This document shows positions 63,598 through 64,000 of a DNA stretch of 64,000 nt, piece after piece (position 1 is the stretch's first letter; each line of letters starts with the position of its first letter). Source of the DNA: Sphingobium sp. WTD-1 (GTDB lineage: Bacteria > Pseudomonadota > Alphaproteobacteria > Sphingomonadales > Sphingomonadaceae). The stretch is from the NCBI RefSeq assembly GCF_030128825.1, contig NZ_CP119127.1:1426001-1490000 (forward strand), in the 5' to 3' direction. The notes below the pieces were generated by a model. That model was not told the DNA's origin. It saw only the letters and a program-made list of their open reading frames with translations, and ran no database searches. Made by a program: the position numbers and the translations under genes.

Positions 63598-64000
63598 TCA
63601 ATAATCGGCAACGGGCCAGCCGTCAGCCCCCCAGCGCACCGGGGCGATGCGCAGGGTGGGGGCGCCGTTCGCTTGCTTGTCATAGGCATGGTAGACGACA
63701 TAGTCCTTGCCATCCTTGTCATGCAGCCAGCCGGCATGGCCGGGGCCACGGAAACGCTGCTGTTCCTGCAGGTCGGCGCGCAGGAAGATGCTGCCGCCGC
63801 CTTCCATCAGCGGGCTGCCGTCCTTGCCCAGATAGGGGCCGGTGATCGCCTTCGAACGGCCGATAACGGTGTAATAGGTGCTGTTAACGCCCTTGCAGCA
63901 ATAGTCATAGCTGACCATCAGCCAATAATAGCCGCCATGGTCGACGATGAAGGGGGCCTCCACCGGAGCCGGGCCGCCGGCGGGGGCCGGGCGACGCGCG
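63598..64000 (-). CDS. GH43 arabinan endo-1,5-alpha-L-arabinosidase (5' part outside window)
   Basis: Only the C-terminal 133 residues are inside the window; the frame is open through base 64000. PVEAPFIVDHGGYYWLMVSY includes the catalytic acid glutamate of GH43 endo-arabinanases, followed by DYCCKGVNSTYYTVIGRS and GPGHAGWLHDKDGKDYVVYHAY (structural histidine region), both typical of this subgroup. It would cut the arabinan backbone to feed the arabinofuranosidase and TonB receptor encoded next to it. Confidence 0.9.
   Translation of the reverse strand, partial: ARRPAPAGGPAPVEAPFIVDHGGYYWLMVSYDYCCKGVNSTYYTVIGRSKAITGPYLGKDGSPLMEGGGSIFLRADLQEQQRFRGPGHAGWLHDKDGKDYVVYHAYDKQANGAPTLRIAPVRWGADGWPVADY

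Overview
The window is about 64 kb of uniformly GC-rich chromosome. It most likely comes from a sphingomonad (Sphingomonadaceae, Sphingobium or Novosphingobium type). The evidence is the alphaproteobacterial aa3 oxidase operon order (ctaC-ctaD-ctaB-coxF-ctaG-ctaE-DUF983-surf1 followed by thrC), a large carbohydrate-type TonB-dependent receptor of the Xanthomonas/Caulobacter class, and palindromic intergenic repeats like those common in this group. Genus and species are inference. I saw no rRNA, tRNA, IS element, prophage or CRISPR array.

Layout. 1-6.7 kb: the end of a D-amino-acid-oxidase-like gene, a thioredoxin-reductase-like flavoprotein divergent from an Rrf2 regulator, a fused 5-oxoprolinase-type hydantoinase, and a class II aldolase. 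6.9-12.0 kb: rpsU and an FKBP isomerase on the plus strand, facing the minus-strand series pyrE-pdxJ-acpS-lepB-AI-2E-type transporter-small unknown. 12.3-21.1 kb: cytochrome c oxidase biogenesis operon, thrC and an rRNA-type methyltransferase. 21.1-24.0 kb: glutamine cyclotransferase, YgfZ-like protein and dihydroorotase. 24.0-25.05 kb: a gene-poor, less GC-rich patch with a palindromic repeat and one unknown gene.

25.06-29.5 kb is a metal (probably copper) resistance island: copC diverges from a CnrY/CnrX/CnrH-like anti-sigma, periplasmic sensor and ECF sigma set that runs into copA and copB. The copC/cnrY intergenic region carries the same two-box promoter-like motif in both directions. 29.55-34.5 kb: a cobalamin riboswitch leads a TonB receptor, PepSY protein and Ni/Co permease operon, a probable cobalamin/cobalt acquisition unit. 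34.6-42.4 kb: a short-chain dehydrogenase, a full RND tripartite efflux set and its divergent LysR regulator. 42.4-49.7 kb: two divergent operons for peptide/amide turnover (dipeptidase-like protein, two amidohydrolases, penicillin-acylase-type Ntn hydrolase, POT peptide transporter).

49.8-56.7 kb is the most unusual part. One operon encodes a metzincin-like metalloprotease, two or three small unknown proteins, a YcaO protein and a TfuA-like protein, and it faces a SARP/BTAD-TPR regulator. YcaO plus TfuA is the known pair for ATP-dependent backbone modification, especially thioamidation, of ribosomal peptides or proteins. The small proteins here do not look like known precursors, so this may be a new class of peptide or protein modification system.

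56.8-64 kb is an arabinan-type polysaccharide utilisation locus on the minus strand: endo-arabinanase (cut by the window edge), GH43 arabinofuranosidase, TonB receptor and an MGH1-like glycosidase with a discoidin domain.
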